DNA of 18,142 nucleotides from Oscillospiraceae bacterium (GCA_017848155.1 JAGAKC010000427.1:1-18142); one strand, 5' to 3'; counted from the first letter of the stretch, positions 8,065 to 15,064 are shown. Program-made: numbers and translations. The notes: generated from the letters alone by a model not told the origin.

Positions 8065-8088
8065 TTCACTTTGAAAGGATAGGATCAC

Positions 8089-9405
8089 ATGAAAAAGACA
8101 TATGCATTAATGCTTGCGGCTGTTCTGGCTGTGACTTCTGTTGCAGGATGCTCCGACACAAAGATCAGCTACACCAACAACACCACGAATACCGCAGCTG
8201 CTTCCGGAAGCTGGACAGAGTATTTTAACGCTCCCGACGCTGTTGAGAATGATTTTTCTTACATAACACTTAAAAACGGCAACGTAAGGATCACAGATTA
8301 TAAGGGAGAGGGTTGTGTATTCAACATTCCTGCGCCTGAGGGCGACAAGATAGAGGACGAGGTTTATGACGGCTATCTTGCAAAGATCGCAGCTCTTGAC
8401 GCACTGAAGATCCCTGCAACGCTTCACGGCAAGCCTGTTACAGAGGTGGATTTCTCTGCAAGCACGACTATCATGCCTGTGGTCATCCTCCCCGATACTG
8501 TAACGACATTTGCGTTGAACAGCTCGACCGAAAAGGTGAATATTCCCGCAGGCTACACCAATGCATGCGCTTCGAATGTCAGGATCAGCCAGTCCCAGAT
8601 CAAGTATTATAAGGCTACATCCGGCGGTTCTGTGCTGACAGAGGTATTCATTCCCGAGGGCATTACAGAGATCGGCGAGTATGCATTCAGCGGCTGCAAG
8701 AACCTTACCGATGTAAAGCTTCCTTCTTCTGTTACTGCTATCGGCTACGGCGCATTCAGAGATTGCAAGAGCCTTGACGGCATCAATCTTGACGGTGTCA
8801 CAGAGATCGGTGACTGGGCATTCAACGGCTGTCAGAGCCTTTCCGCTGTTACGCTGAACGCTGCGCTCCCCGAGATCGGTGCAGGCGCTTTCAACAAGAC
8901 AGGTCTTTCCGAGATCACTGTTCCCGCAAGCGTAAAGGAGATCGGCGAGAACGCATTCAATGACTGCGTTGCACTGACAGCGATCAATGTTGACGGCGGT
9001 AACAGCGCTTATGCTTCCGCTGACGGAGTTCTCTTTACCAAGAATATGAAGACACTTATAAAGTACCCCAACAACAAGCCGGGTGATTACTATGAAGTTC
9101 CCGCAGGCGTAAAGACCATCGGTGCTTCTGCATTTGCGGCAAGTGCTAATCTTGCTACAGTTGTTGTTCCCAAGGGTGTGAACACTATCGGCTTCGGTGC
9201 GTTCGAGGGTTGCTCGCATCTTGTTTCCCTCACACTTCCCAAGTCTGTAAGCACATGTGACTGGAACGCTTCGGGAGTATTTGCAAACGCATTTGACAAC
9301 TGCAGCCCCAACATCTGGATCGTATATGGCAACAGGGGCTTCGGCAAGGTTGACATCGAGAACGACAGCATCTATCTTGCTATCAACCACATCATCAACC
9401 CCTGA
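8089..9405 (+). CDS. BspA-type leucine-rich repeat (LRR_5) surface lipoprotein
   Basis: This 438-aa protein has a lipoprotein signal peptide (lipobox SVAGC, Cys21), a Thr/Asn/Ser-rich linker, and then LRR_5 repeats of the form ITEIGEYAFSGCKNL. At least seven AF-x(2)-C-like repeat centres are visible (AFSGCKNL, AFRDCKSL, AFNGCQSL, AFNKTGL, AFNDCVAL, AFAASANL, AFEGCSHL). A GVLFTKNMKTLIKYP insertion interrupts the array, as is common in this family. BspA-like proteins are secreted binding modules. This one should be anchored to the outer face of the membrane; its ligand is unknown. It is monocistronic, with its own promoter, long leader and terminator. Codon usage in the 3' half (frequent GCT, GTT, ATC) looks more biased than in its neighbours, which would fit high expression; this is a visual impression, not a calculation. 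Confidence 0.92.
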   Translation: MKKTYALMLAAVLAVTSVAGCSDTKISYTNNTTNTAAASGSWTEYFNAPDAVENDFSYITLKNGNVRITDYKGEGCVFNIPAPEGDKIEDEVYDGYLAKIAALDALKIPATLHGKPVTEVDFSASTTIMPVVILPDTVTTFALNSSTEKVNIPAGYTNACASNVRISQSQIKYYKATSGGSVLTEVFIPEGITEIGEYAFSGCKNLTDVKLPSSVTAIGYGAFRDCKSLDGINLDGVTEIGDWAFNGCQSLSAVTLNAALPEIGAGAFNKTGLSEITVPASVKEIGENAFNDCVALTAINVDGGNSAYASADGVLFTKNMKTLIKYPNNKPGDYYEVPAGVKTIGASAFAASANLATVVVPKGVNTIGFGAFEGCSHLVSLTLPKSVSTCDWNASGVFANAFDNCSPNIWIVYGNRGFGKVDIENDSIYLAINHIINP

Positions 9406-9424
9406 TGAACTATTATGAATAAAC

Positions 9425-9460
9425 AAGACCGCTTCTGCGAAAAACAGAAGCGGTCTTTTT
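9425..9460 (+). terminator. Strong Rho-independent terminator after the LRR gene
   Basis: A perfect 13-bp stem (9425-9437 with 9445-9457, AAGACCGCTTCTG/CAGAAGCGGTCTT) with a CGAAAAA loop runs into TTTTT. It lies about 20 nt after the LRR stop. It also sits at the end of the minus-strand operon: the stop codon of the 33-aa ORF touches its T-tract. Confidence 0.93.
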
Positions 9461-9560
9461 ATATGAATGCATCTAAGATCTCAGTGGCAAGATCGATAAG
9501 AAATTCGATGATATTAAATGCGATGGTGCCCTTATCCTTTTCCTTTTTACGTCTGAACAT
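9459..9560 (-). CDS. 33-aa charged/amphipathic mini-protein (putative)
   Basis: ATG at 9558-9560 is preceded by a good SD (AAGGAAGTG, 7 nt spacer) only 14 nt after the DUF6472-like stop. The frame ends with TAA at 9459-9461, right against the shared terminator. The peptide starts with a basic cluster (FRRKKEKDK) and continues with a hydrophobic/acidic segment (FNIIEFLIDLATEILDAF) that would form an amphipathic helix. No family is recognised. Its position between an operon gene and the terminator, plus the strong SD, argue that it is real; its short length argues for caution. Confidence 0.5.
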   Translation of the reverse strand: MFRRKKEKDKGTIAFNIIEFLIDLATEILDAFI

Positions 9561-9574
9561 TTTTTTCACTTCCT

Positions 9575-9745
9575 TTACTGTTTGCGTGCAATTGCGTATT
9601 CGTCGTCACTGCTGTAGTATGGGCAGTTGTAGTTCGTGCCGCTCATGAATCTGTACATTTCGTCCTCGTCGAGATTCACAAGGCACACCCAGCAGTCACA
9701 TTCCTCATCATAAACATAGTTTGTACAATTGTCACAGTTGGTCAT
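9575..9745 (-). CDS. 56-aa Cys-rich protein, DUF6472-like
   Basis: The small ORF starts MTNCDNCTNYVYDEE and contains six Cys (4, 7, 16, 18, 21, 41), including CxxC and CDCWVC clusters that could bind zinc or iron. The middle LDEDEMYRFMSG and the NCPYY near the end match my memory of the clostridial DUF6472 family, which has the same length. The SD AAGGGAG lies upstream. The start lies inside the last codons of the preceding DUF2809 gene (14-nt overlap), so it is probably coupled to it. Function is unknown. Confidence 0.82.
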   Translation of the reverse strand: MTNCDNCTNYVYDEECDCWVCLVNLDEDEMYRFMSGTNYNCPYYSSDDEYAIARKQ

Positions 9746-10136
9746 TTTTCTGTTTCTCCCTTATTTTTGTTCTCAGCAGTATATCACATACTGCGCAGAC
9801 CGCTCCGCCTGCCGCATAGTACAGCAGGTCGTGGATGTCGAATGTGGAGCCGAGCAGTATCGCCATGAAGCTGCCCTCGCCGAATAATGCTGCAAGGTCG
9901 GTCAGCTGGATAAGCTCGACGCAGAATGCAAGTGCAGTTACCGCCGCTGACATCCATGCGGGTCTTACAGGCAGCACTGCCCTTGCGGCGCAGTAGACAG
10001 TCGCCACTGCCAGCACATCCCCGAGATACGGGCGCACGAAGCTGTCGTGCACGAAAAGCGCTATCAGCACCTCTGTCAGAAGAAGCATCGCAAACGCCGC
10101 TCCAAAGCCTATGCGAAGCCGATTCACAAAGCTCAT
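9732..10136 (-). CDS. DUF2809 / VanZ-like small membrane protein
   Basis: This 134-aa protein has about four hydrophobic helices (about 8-29, 39-55, 62-80, 105-122). The RPYLGDVLAV motif (about 35-44), a conserved-looking Glu in the third helix (CVELIQL) and STFDIHDLLYYAAGG near the last helix are the pattern of DUF2809 proteins, relatives of VanZ. The start overlaps the radA stop (ATGA) and the end overlaps the next small gene, so it sits in an operon. The molecular role of this family is not established. Confidence 0.8.
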   Translation of the reverse strand: MSFVNRLRIGFGAAFAMLLLTEVLIALFVHDSFVRPYLGDVLAVATVYCAARAVLPVRPAWMSAAVTALAFCVELIQLTDLAALFGEGSFMAILLGSTFDIHDLLYYAAGGAVCAVCDILLRTKIREKQKNDQL

Positions 10137-11518
10137 TCCTGTGGCTCCTTAGGCTTGTCGGCAATGGCACGGAATGCCTGCTCCAGCGTCCTTACTCCGA
10201 TTATCTGTATGCCGTAGTTGTCGGTCTTGCTGAGGGAGGAGAAGCTCTGCTTCGGAATGATGCACTTTTCAAATCCGAGCCGTGCACCCTCCTTCACACG
10301 CTCACGCACATGGGATACGCTGCGCACCTCGCCGCCGAGTCCCACCTCGCCGAATACCATCACCTTTTCGGGGATTATCTTGTCGCAAAGTCCCGAATAC
10401 AGCGCCATAGCCACCGCAAGGTCTGCGGCAGGCTCGTCCAGCCTTAATCCGCCGACGATGTTGACATACACGTCAACTCCGCCGAAAAAGAAGCCTGTGC
10501 GCTTTTCAAGCACCGCAAGTATCATGTACAGCCTGCTGTAGTCGAAGCCTGTGGCTACTCTGCGTGGCGAGGAAAGAGAGGACTTCGTCACCAGTGCCTG
10601 CACCTCTGCAAGGATGGGGCGTGTGCCCTCCACCGAGCAGACCACGCAGCTTCCCGAAACGGAGGACAACCGTCCCGAAAGCATCATCTCCGACGGGTTC
10701 GTGACCTCCTTAAGTCCCTCGTCGTCCATGTTGAAAACGCCTATCTCATTCGTTGAGCCGAAGCGGTTTTTGAATGCCCTCAGTATGCGGTAGGACAGCT
10801 GCTTTTCGCCCTCGAAATAAAGCACGGTATCAACGATGTGCTCCATAATTTTGGGACCTGCGATGCCGCCGTCCTTGTTTACATGGCTTACGATGAAAAC
10901 GGGTATCTCCTCGCTTTTCGCCATATGCATGAATGCATTGGTGCACTCACGCACCTGCACTATACTTCCTGCCGAGGAGGTTATGGCGCTGGAGGTAATG
11001 GTCTGTATCGAGTCGATGATGACTATTTCGGGCTTATTCTGCACCACCGCATGGATGATGCTCTCGCAGTTGTTGTTGGAGGCAAGGAAAAGATTGTCGC
11101 TTGCAACGCCGAGTCTGTCCGCACGCAGCTTTATCTGACGCTCGCTCTCCTCGCCCGAAACATAGAGTATGGTGTGCTCGTCGCCCATAAAGCCGCATAT
11201 CTGAAGCAGGAGCGTAGACTTGCCTATTCCGGGGTCGCCGCCGATAAGCACCAGCGAGCCTTTCACAAGTCCGCCGCCAAGCACATGATCAAGCTCTGAT
11301 ATTCCCGTGCCGTAGCGTGTTTCGTCCTCGTAGCTTATCTCACCTATCCTGTTGTATTTGAACTCGCCGACAGGTGCGGCGGACTTTCCGCCGAGTATCT
11401 GTGCGGGAGTTGCTTCCTCAATGCTGTTCCATGAGCCGCAGCCGAGGCATTTTCCGTTCCATTTCGGGTATTCCTGTCCGCATTCGCGGCAGATGAAAAG
11501 TTGCCGTTGTTTTGCCAT
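10133..11518 (-). CDS. radA: DNA repair protein RadA/Sms
   Basis: This 461-aa protein matches the usual RadA length. An N-terminal C4 zinc finger (C10, C13, C24, C27) is followed by a RecA-like ATPase with Walker A GGDPGIGKST (93-102), Walker B IVIIDS (165-170) and the RadA-specific KNRFG motif (250-254). A Lon-like C-terminal domain comes last (VNIVGGLRLDEPAADLAVA). RadA helps recombination intermediates branch-migrate during repair and transformation. The start has an AAAGGATG SD. There is no clear terminator between cwlD and radA, so read-through from cwlD is likely; the 3' end is coupled to the DUF2809 gene. Confidence 0.97.
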   Translation of the reverse strand: MAKQRQLFICRECGQEYPKWNGKCLGCGSWNSIEEATPAQILGGKSAAPVGEFKYNRIGEISYEDETRYGTGISELDHVLGGGLVKGSLVLIGGDPGIGKSTLLLQICGFMGDEHTILYVSGEESERQIKLRADRLGVASDNLFLASNNNCESIIHAVVQNKPEIVIIDSIQTITSSAITSSAGSIVQVRECTNAFMHMAKSEEIPVFIVSHVNKDGGIAGPKIMEHIVDTVLYFEGEKQLSYRILRAFKNRFGSTNEIGVFNMDDEGLKEVTNPSEMMLSGRLSSVSGSCVVCSVEGTRPILAEVQALVTKSSLSSPRRVATGFDYSRLYMILAVLEKRTGFFFGGVDVYVNIVGGLRLDEPAADLAVAMALYSGLCDKIIPEKVMVFGEVGLGGEVRSVSHVRERVKEGARLGFEKCIIPKQSFSSLSKTDNYGIQIIGVRTLEQAFRAIADKPKEPQE

Positions 11519-11540
11519 TTTTACATCCTTTTATCGTTAT

Positions 11541-11612
11541 TCAGACCTCGTCTGTAAGTGAGATATCGCTCTTGCTGTCACAGGTAGCGTCTATGTATTC
11601 AAGCAGACCGCA
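11541..11612 (-). other. In-frame extension of cwlD beyond its TAA
   Basis: Immediately after the cwlD TAA (11613-11615), the same frame stays open for 23 codons (CGLLEYIDATCD..., ending LTDEV) to a TGA at 11541-11543, 22 nt before the radA start. With an aromatic codon in place of TAA the junction would read AFTI-Y-CGLLEYID. That restores the terminal helix expected of CwlD-type amidases. It is probably the former C-terminus, cut off by a single-base nonsense change, unless the TAA is a sequencing error. Confidence 0.65.
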
Positions 11613-12287
11613 TTATATCGTGAATGCCACCTGCTTCTGGTATTCCGCATCCGCAAGCCGTGCTTCTTCTTCGGGATTTGAAAGGAAGCCGCACTCTATC
11701 ATAAGTGACGGATTTTTATTGAAGCGCAGCAGATACAGCTCGTCGCCCGACAGCTTTATCTCACGGTCGTTGCCATCCTGCAATATCGCAAAGCGGTTCT
11801 GCATTATCTGCGCCAGCGTGCGGTTGTTCGGGTTGTTGTTATTGTAGAACATCTGACCGCCGAAGTAGGCAGGGTCGGTGTAGTTGTTCTGATGTATGCA
11901 GAGGAATATGCTGTCAGGATAGCTCTGCACTATCTCAAGGCGGTTGTCCATGTCCGACAGCTTCTGGTTGCGTATTCCCTCGACCCCGGGGTCGTAGATG
12001 GAGATATCCTCGTCACGGGTGGTGACTACCTCAAACCCCGAAAGCTCCAGCATCTGCTGAAGGTGCTTTACCACAGAGAGATTGACGTCTTTTTCGAGGA
12101 CTCCGCTTTTGCCGACCGCCCCCGAATCAAGACCCCCGTGTCCCGGGTCAAGCACGATGACAGGCCGTCCGTCCGCCTGCGCCGAGGCAGGCACGACTGC
12201 GTCCGAAAGCCTTGCAAACAGCGCCAGCAGCGCAAAGCAGCCTACCATTCCAAGCGTTATTTTTATAGATCTTTTGTTGAGCTTCAT
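11613..12287 (-). CDS. cwlD: N-acetylmuramoyl-L-alanine amidase CwlD (C-terminally shortened)
   Basis: This 224-aa Amidase_3 zinc enzyme has an N-terminal signal/anchor helix (about 8-28). All zinc and catalytic residues appear: H50 (DPGHGG), E65 (GVLEKDVNL), H132 (CIHQNN) and E198 (MIECGFLSN). In spore formers CwlD removes stem peptides from spore cortex peptidoglycan on the way to muramic lactam. The start at 12287 is chosen over an in-frame upstream ATG because GGAGGT lies 7 nt before it. The protein ends abruptly after EYQKQVAFTI, one residue before a usual aromatic in the last helix, and the frame continues open. The active site is complete, so it may still work. A sigmaE-like promoter lies directly upstream. 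Confidence 0.88.
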   Translation of the reverse strand: MKLNKRSIKITLGMVGCFALLALFARLSDAVVPASAQADGRPVIVLDPGHGGLDSGAVGKSGVLEKDVNLSVVKHLQQMLELSGFEVVTTRDEDISIYDPGVEGIRNQKLSDMDNRLEIVQSYPDSIFLCIHQNNYTDPAYFGGQMFYNNNNPNNRTLAQIMQNRFAILQDGNDREIKLSGDELYLLRFNKNPSLMIECGFLSNPEEEARLADAEYQKQVAFTI

Positions 12288-12322
12288 ATATACTACCTCC
12301 GACAAATTCACTCTTTGTCCAA

Positions 12323-12351
12323 ATAGTATGAAGCTGTCCGAAAAAATATTA
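12323..12351 (-). promoter_or_regulatory. SigmaE-like sporulation promoter of cwlD
   Basis: On the minus strand TAATATT (12345-12351), exactly 14 nt, then CATACTAT (12323-12330) fits the Bacillus sigmaE pattern KMATATT-N14-CATACAMT. The -35 is perfect and the -10 has one mismatch. The predicted start lies near 12316, leaving a leader of about 30 nt with the SD. CwlD is sigmaE/sigmaG-controlled in B. subtilis, so the placement is biologically sensible. Confidence 0.7.
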
Positions 12352-12353
12352 CA

Positions 12354-13256
12354 TCAGTTATCCTGCACCTTTATTTCCGTGACCTCTGCCGTGCCGACAG
12401 GCCTGCGGCGGAAGGTCAGCGTCAGCGTCCTGCCGTTTGTGCGCAGATACTCTGAAAGACGGTCGGCTTCGCTGCCCGTGCCGCATACGGAGCAATACAG
12501 CTCTTTCTCTGTGCAGCCTGTAATGTAGAGATGATACTCTGCGCTTCCTGCACGTACCGACAGGACATTTCCTGTTTTCAGGTATTTCCTTACAAGTCCG
12601 TCGGATGACAGGGTAAGCTCATGCGGTGGTGTTATAAGGTTGTGGTATTCATCCAGCGGCACGAAGTTGTTGAGATCGTTCTCCGCTTCTTTAAGGCGAA
12701 GCGTGAACCACACAAGATAACCGACCGACAGCACCGCCATCACCGCAAGGCTCGGGAAAAACCAGTCAAGCGGCAGTGCAAAACCCGTCCTGTTCAATAT
12801 CGCCAGTACACCTGCCGTCATGATGTAGGCGACCCATGCGATCGCAAATGCGGTCAGCGTCCTGTACGGGTTTTCGTTTACCGCAAGCTTGTTGCGGCAG
12901 TGCGCACACTGAAAGAACAGGTCCTTGTCGTACATTCTCCGTCCGCCCTGTTCAAGCGCACGGCGGATACGAGGTACCGTGACAACGTTCGGAAATCCTC
13001 TTGCCTCACGCTTGTATATCTGTCCGCTGTAGCGGCCTATGTTGTAGTGGGTATAGTAGTCACGTGCATTCAATACATTCCCGTTTACCGTTTGTGGGCT
13101 TTTTGTAAAGCTGCGCAGCCTTATGCGCTCCTGTCCTGCGGCAAACTCTATCCCGTTCTGTGAAACTCCCATCGTGTGAGGGAAGTACTCACGTGACGGC
13201 GCAACAAGCTCAAGGTCCTTTCCGCAGCAGGGGCAGATCCTGTTTGCTGTGGTCAT
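12354..13256 (-). CDS. Zinc-ribbon-like two-TM membrane protein, paralog A (unknown family)
   Basis: I do not recognise this 300-aa protein as a named family. It has three CxxC knuckles: C8/C11 at the N-terminus (CPCCGKDLEL), C117/C120 just before the membrane region (FQCAHCRNKL) and C255/C258 near the C-terminus (LYCSVCG). Two TM helices lie at about 134-155 and 162-187, followed by a helical linker and an LITPPHELTL segment at about 208-217 that begins a beta-rich C-terminal domain. Both ends should face the cytoplasm. The first two knuckles may form one zinc site. It starts 2 nt after the stop of paralog B, with its SD (AGAGGT) upstream overlapping that stop region. Function is unknown; metal binding is inferred. 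Confidence 0.8.
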   Translation of the reverse strand: MTTANRICPCCGKDLELVAPSREYFPHTMGVSQNGIEFAAGQERIRLRSFTKSPQTVNGNVLNARDYYTHYNIGRYSGQIYKREARGFPNVVTVPRIRRALEQGGRRMYDKDLFFQCAHCRNKLAVNENPYRTLTAFAIAWVAYIMTAGVLAILNRTGFALPLDWFFPSLAVMAVLSVGYLVWFTLRLKEAENDLNNFVPLDEYHNLITPPHELTLSSDGLVRKYLKTGNVLSVRAGSAEYHLYITGCTEKELYCSVCGTGSEADRLSEYLRTNGRTLTLTFRRRPVGTAEVTEIKVQDN

Positions 13257-13258
13257 TT

Positions 13259-14167
13259 TTATACCTCTGTTTTCTTTGGCAGATCGGTCACTGCTGTGAC
13301 CTTTGCACTGCCTATCTCTATCCTTTCAAAGGAAACAGGGAAAGGCTCTGTGGTGCGGCGTGCAAGGTCGCCGAAGCTCTCACGGTCTACATCCGAGCCG
13401 CATACGGCGCAAAACAGCTTTCCGTCCTTTATGTCGGTTATGTACAGATTTATGTCCTTGCCTGTTGTCTTAAGGGTGAGGATGTTTGTCTTGTGCAGGT
13501 ACCTGCTGTCTATTCCTGACGGATCAAGTGTGATGGTGTGAGGTGGCGTGATAAGTCCCTCGTCCTCATCGATGGCAACAAAATTGCTGAGCTTTTCTTC
13601 GATCTTTTTTCGCTGACGGCCTGCCCATATCTTGTATCCGAAATACGCACCGAAGCACAGCGCACCAAGCACCAGCATCCACCACATACCTGCGCCTATG
13701 GCGGCTATGAGAGAAATGATGGTCAATCCGATAGCTGCCCCGATGACGTATGCCATATACGGATCAAGGCGATAGGGGTTTTCGTTCAGTACAAGACGGC
13801 TGCGGCAGTGAACGCAGCTGAATATAAGGATAGGGTCGTACATATCCTTTCCGCCCTTTCTGAGGCGGTCTGCGACCCTTTCCGCAGTCAGTACTTCGGG
13901 TATGACCAGCTTTCTGTATCTTCCCCATACGCTGCCGTACAGCTTGTCGATATGCTCGTTCTCATAGGCGGACGGGTAGCCGTAATCGTTGGTGAGCGGT
14001 GTATCAGGCCGCTTCGTATAGCTCTGAAGTCGTGCACGCTGACGGCGTGGAGTGAACTCTATGCCGTTCTTGGATACGCCCATTATTTCGGGATGGTCCT
14101 TTTTTGACGGAGCGGTAAGCTCCAGCTTTTTTCCGCAGCAGGGGCAGACTTTGTTGGATATGTTCAT
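13259..14167 (-). CDS. Zinc-ribbon-like two-TM membrane protein, paralog B (unknown family)
   Basis: This 302-aa protein is a clear tandem paralog of the next gene. It shares CPCCGKxLEL at the N-terminus (C8/C11), a GVSxNGIEF block, CVHCRSRLVLNENPYR (C118/C121), two TM helices (about 137-158 and 160-182), LITPPH (about 205-210) and a final LFCAVCG knuckle (C253/C256). The stretch 55-100 differs most between the copies and may carry specificity. It is the first gene behind a strong minus-strand promoter that sits back to back with that of the VWA/PP2C pair. SD AAAGGAA precedes the start. Function is not known. Confidence 0.8.
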   Translation of the reverse strand: MNISNKVCPCCGKKLELTAPSKKDHPEIMGVSKNGIEFTPRRQRARLQSYTKRPDTPLTNDYGYPSAYENEHIDKLYGSVWGRYRKLVIPEVLTAERVADRLRKGGKDMYDPILIFSCVHCRSRLVLNENPYRLDPYMAYVIGAAIGLTIISLIAAIGAGMWWMLVLGALCFGAYFGYKIWAGRQRKKIEEKLSNFVAIDEDEGLITPPHTITLDPSGIDSRYLHKTNILTLKTTGKDINLYITDIKDGKLFCAVCGSDVDRESFGDLARRTTEPFPVSFERIEIGSAKVTAVTDLPKKTEV

Positions 14168-14221
14168 GGTAGGTTCCTTTCTGTGTCTGTTAAATGGAAA
14201 AGGTCTGATGCTGTTATCATG

Positions 14222-14250
14222 ATTATATCACAGAATTTAGCAGAAATCAA
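14222..14250 (-). promoter_or_regulatory. SigmaA-type promoter of the paralog pair (divergent)
   Basis: On the minus strand TTGATT (14245-14250), a 17-nt spacer and TATAAT (14222-14227) lie about 55 nt upstream of the paralog B start. The -35 is 8 bp from the -35 of the plus-strand promoter. Confidence 0.85.
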
Positions 14251-14258
14251 TAATCTGA

Positions 14259-14287
14259 TTGACTTTTACTGCCTTAAATGCTATAAT
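14259..14287 (+). promoter_or_regulatory. SigmaA-type promoter of the VWA-PP2C pair (divergent)
   Basis: TTGACT (14259-14264), a 17-nt spacer and TATAAT (14282-14287). The gap between the two -35 boxes lies within the inverted repeat AATCA-N6-TGATT (14245-14260), which also overlaps both boxes. A bound regulator or polymerase would therefore affect both directions. Confidence 0.88.
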
Positions 14288-14326
14288 ATTATTAACTATA
14301 AAAATATATTTTCAGGAGGTCCAACA

Positions 14327-15064
14327 ATGGCTACTACACCGATAAATCCCTTTGACGATGCTGAAGAGATCGCCAAGAAATCCATGGTACTGTTTTTTAT
14401 CATCGATTGCTCGGGCAGTATGGGCGGCAGCAAGATAGGCACAGTAAACTCTGTTATGGAGGAGCTTATTCCCGAGATACAGGGAATAGGCGGCGCAGAT
14501 GCTGATATCAAGCTTGCGGTGCTTAAATTCTCGGGCGGCAGCGAGTGGATGTACAGTGAGCCTGTTTCTGTTGACGATTTTGAGTGGCAGCCCCTTGATG
14601 CCGAAAACGTAACAGACCTCGGCAGTGCTTTCTGCGAGCTTTCCGCAAAGCTCTCCAGAAACGAGTTCATGAGCTCACCGTCACTGTCCTTTGCGCCTGT
14701 TATGATACTTATGTCGGACGGTTATCCCACCGATAACTTTGAAAAGGGACTTGCAGAGCTTCAGACCAACAAGTGGTATGCTGCGGGTATAAAGGCTGCG
14801 GTTGCCATCGGCGAGGACGCAGATCTTGATATCCTTGCACGTTTCACGGGAAGCTCCGACAGCGTGGTAACTGCGCATAACGGAGAGGCGCTTGCAAAGC
14901 TCATCAAGTTCGTTGCGGTAACGTCCTCTCAGATCGGAAGCCGTTCTGTACGTCTTGCCGAGACCGAGGAGGATCAGCGCACCAAGCAGCAGTCCGCAGC
15001 AGAGCAGATACGTGAGTTTGCGGAGAGCGACGAGATCAGTGCTGACATCGAGGCCGGCTGGTAA
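14327..15064 (+). CDS. VWA-domain protein, TerY-like
   Basis: This 245-aa protein is a single von Willebrand A domain with a complete MIDAS metal site: DCSGS (D27, S29, S31), T96 in NVTDLGSAF and D131 in MSDGYPTDN. The PTDN motif and overall length match cytoplasmic TerY-type VWA proteins linked to tellurite/chemical stress and phosphosignalling systems. The tail (about 205-245) is charged, Gln/Glu-rich and probably helical. The frame is open upstream to 14183, but the ATG at 14327 is chosen because a perfect AGGAGGT (14314-14320) stands 6 nt before it and the promoter lies inside the longer frame. The stop overlaps the PP2C start (TAATG). It lacks the C-terminal zinc ribbon that some TerY relatives have. 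Confidence 0.92.
   Translation: MATTPINPFDDAEEIAKKSMVLFFIIDCSGSMGGSKIGTVNSVMEELIPEIQGIGGADADIKLAVLKFSGGSEWMYSEPVSVDDFEWQPLDAENVTDLGSAFCELSAKLSRNEFMSSPSLSFAPVMILMSDGYPTDNFEKGLAELQTNKWYAAGIKAAVAIGEDADLDILARFTGSSDSVVTAHNGEALAKLIKFVAVTSSQIGSRSVRLAETEEDQRTKQQSAAEQIREFAESDEISADIEAGW

Larger units (their letters stand above)
7932..8088 (+). promoter_or_regulatory. Long 5' leader of unknown function, possibly structured
   Basis: This untranslated stretch contains several pairings. CGTTTTA (7969-7975) can pair with TAAAACG (8053-8059) and enclose the centre. TGCGCC (7956-7961) can pair with GGCGCA (7978-7983). CCGC (8006-8009) with GCGG (8037-8040) surrounds a GGG/CCC hairpin (8013-8015 with 8026-8028). 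I do not recognise a known riboswitch class. No T-rich intrinsic terminator is visible inside it. An SD-like GAAAGGATAGGA precedes the ATG. The function is unassigned. Confidence 0.4.

Noticed and set aside
8089..9405. LRR repeat DNA as a CRISPR array or tandem DNA repeat
   Set aside because: Repeats are degenerate at DNA level and only conserved as protein; there are no constant-length spacers.
8107..9426. A 439-codon open frame on the minus strand across the LRR gene
   Set aside because: It is antisense to the repeats, lacks an SD, and its Cys/Ala-rich translation mirrors the codon bias of the LRR repeats. The plus-strand gene has signal peptide, promoter and terminator.
12301..12319. GACAAA/TTTGTC inverted repeat before cwlD as a terminator
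   Set aside because: Only 6 bp, no T-tract, and it overlaps the expected transcription start of the sigmaE-like promoter.
14183..14326. Longer N-terminus for the VWA protein starting at 14183
   Set aside because: The extension spans both divergent promoters; a perfect AGGAGGT supports 14327.
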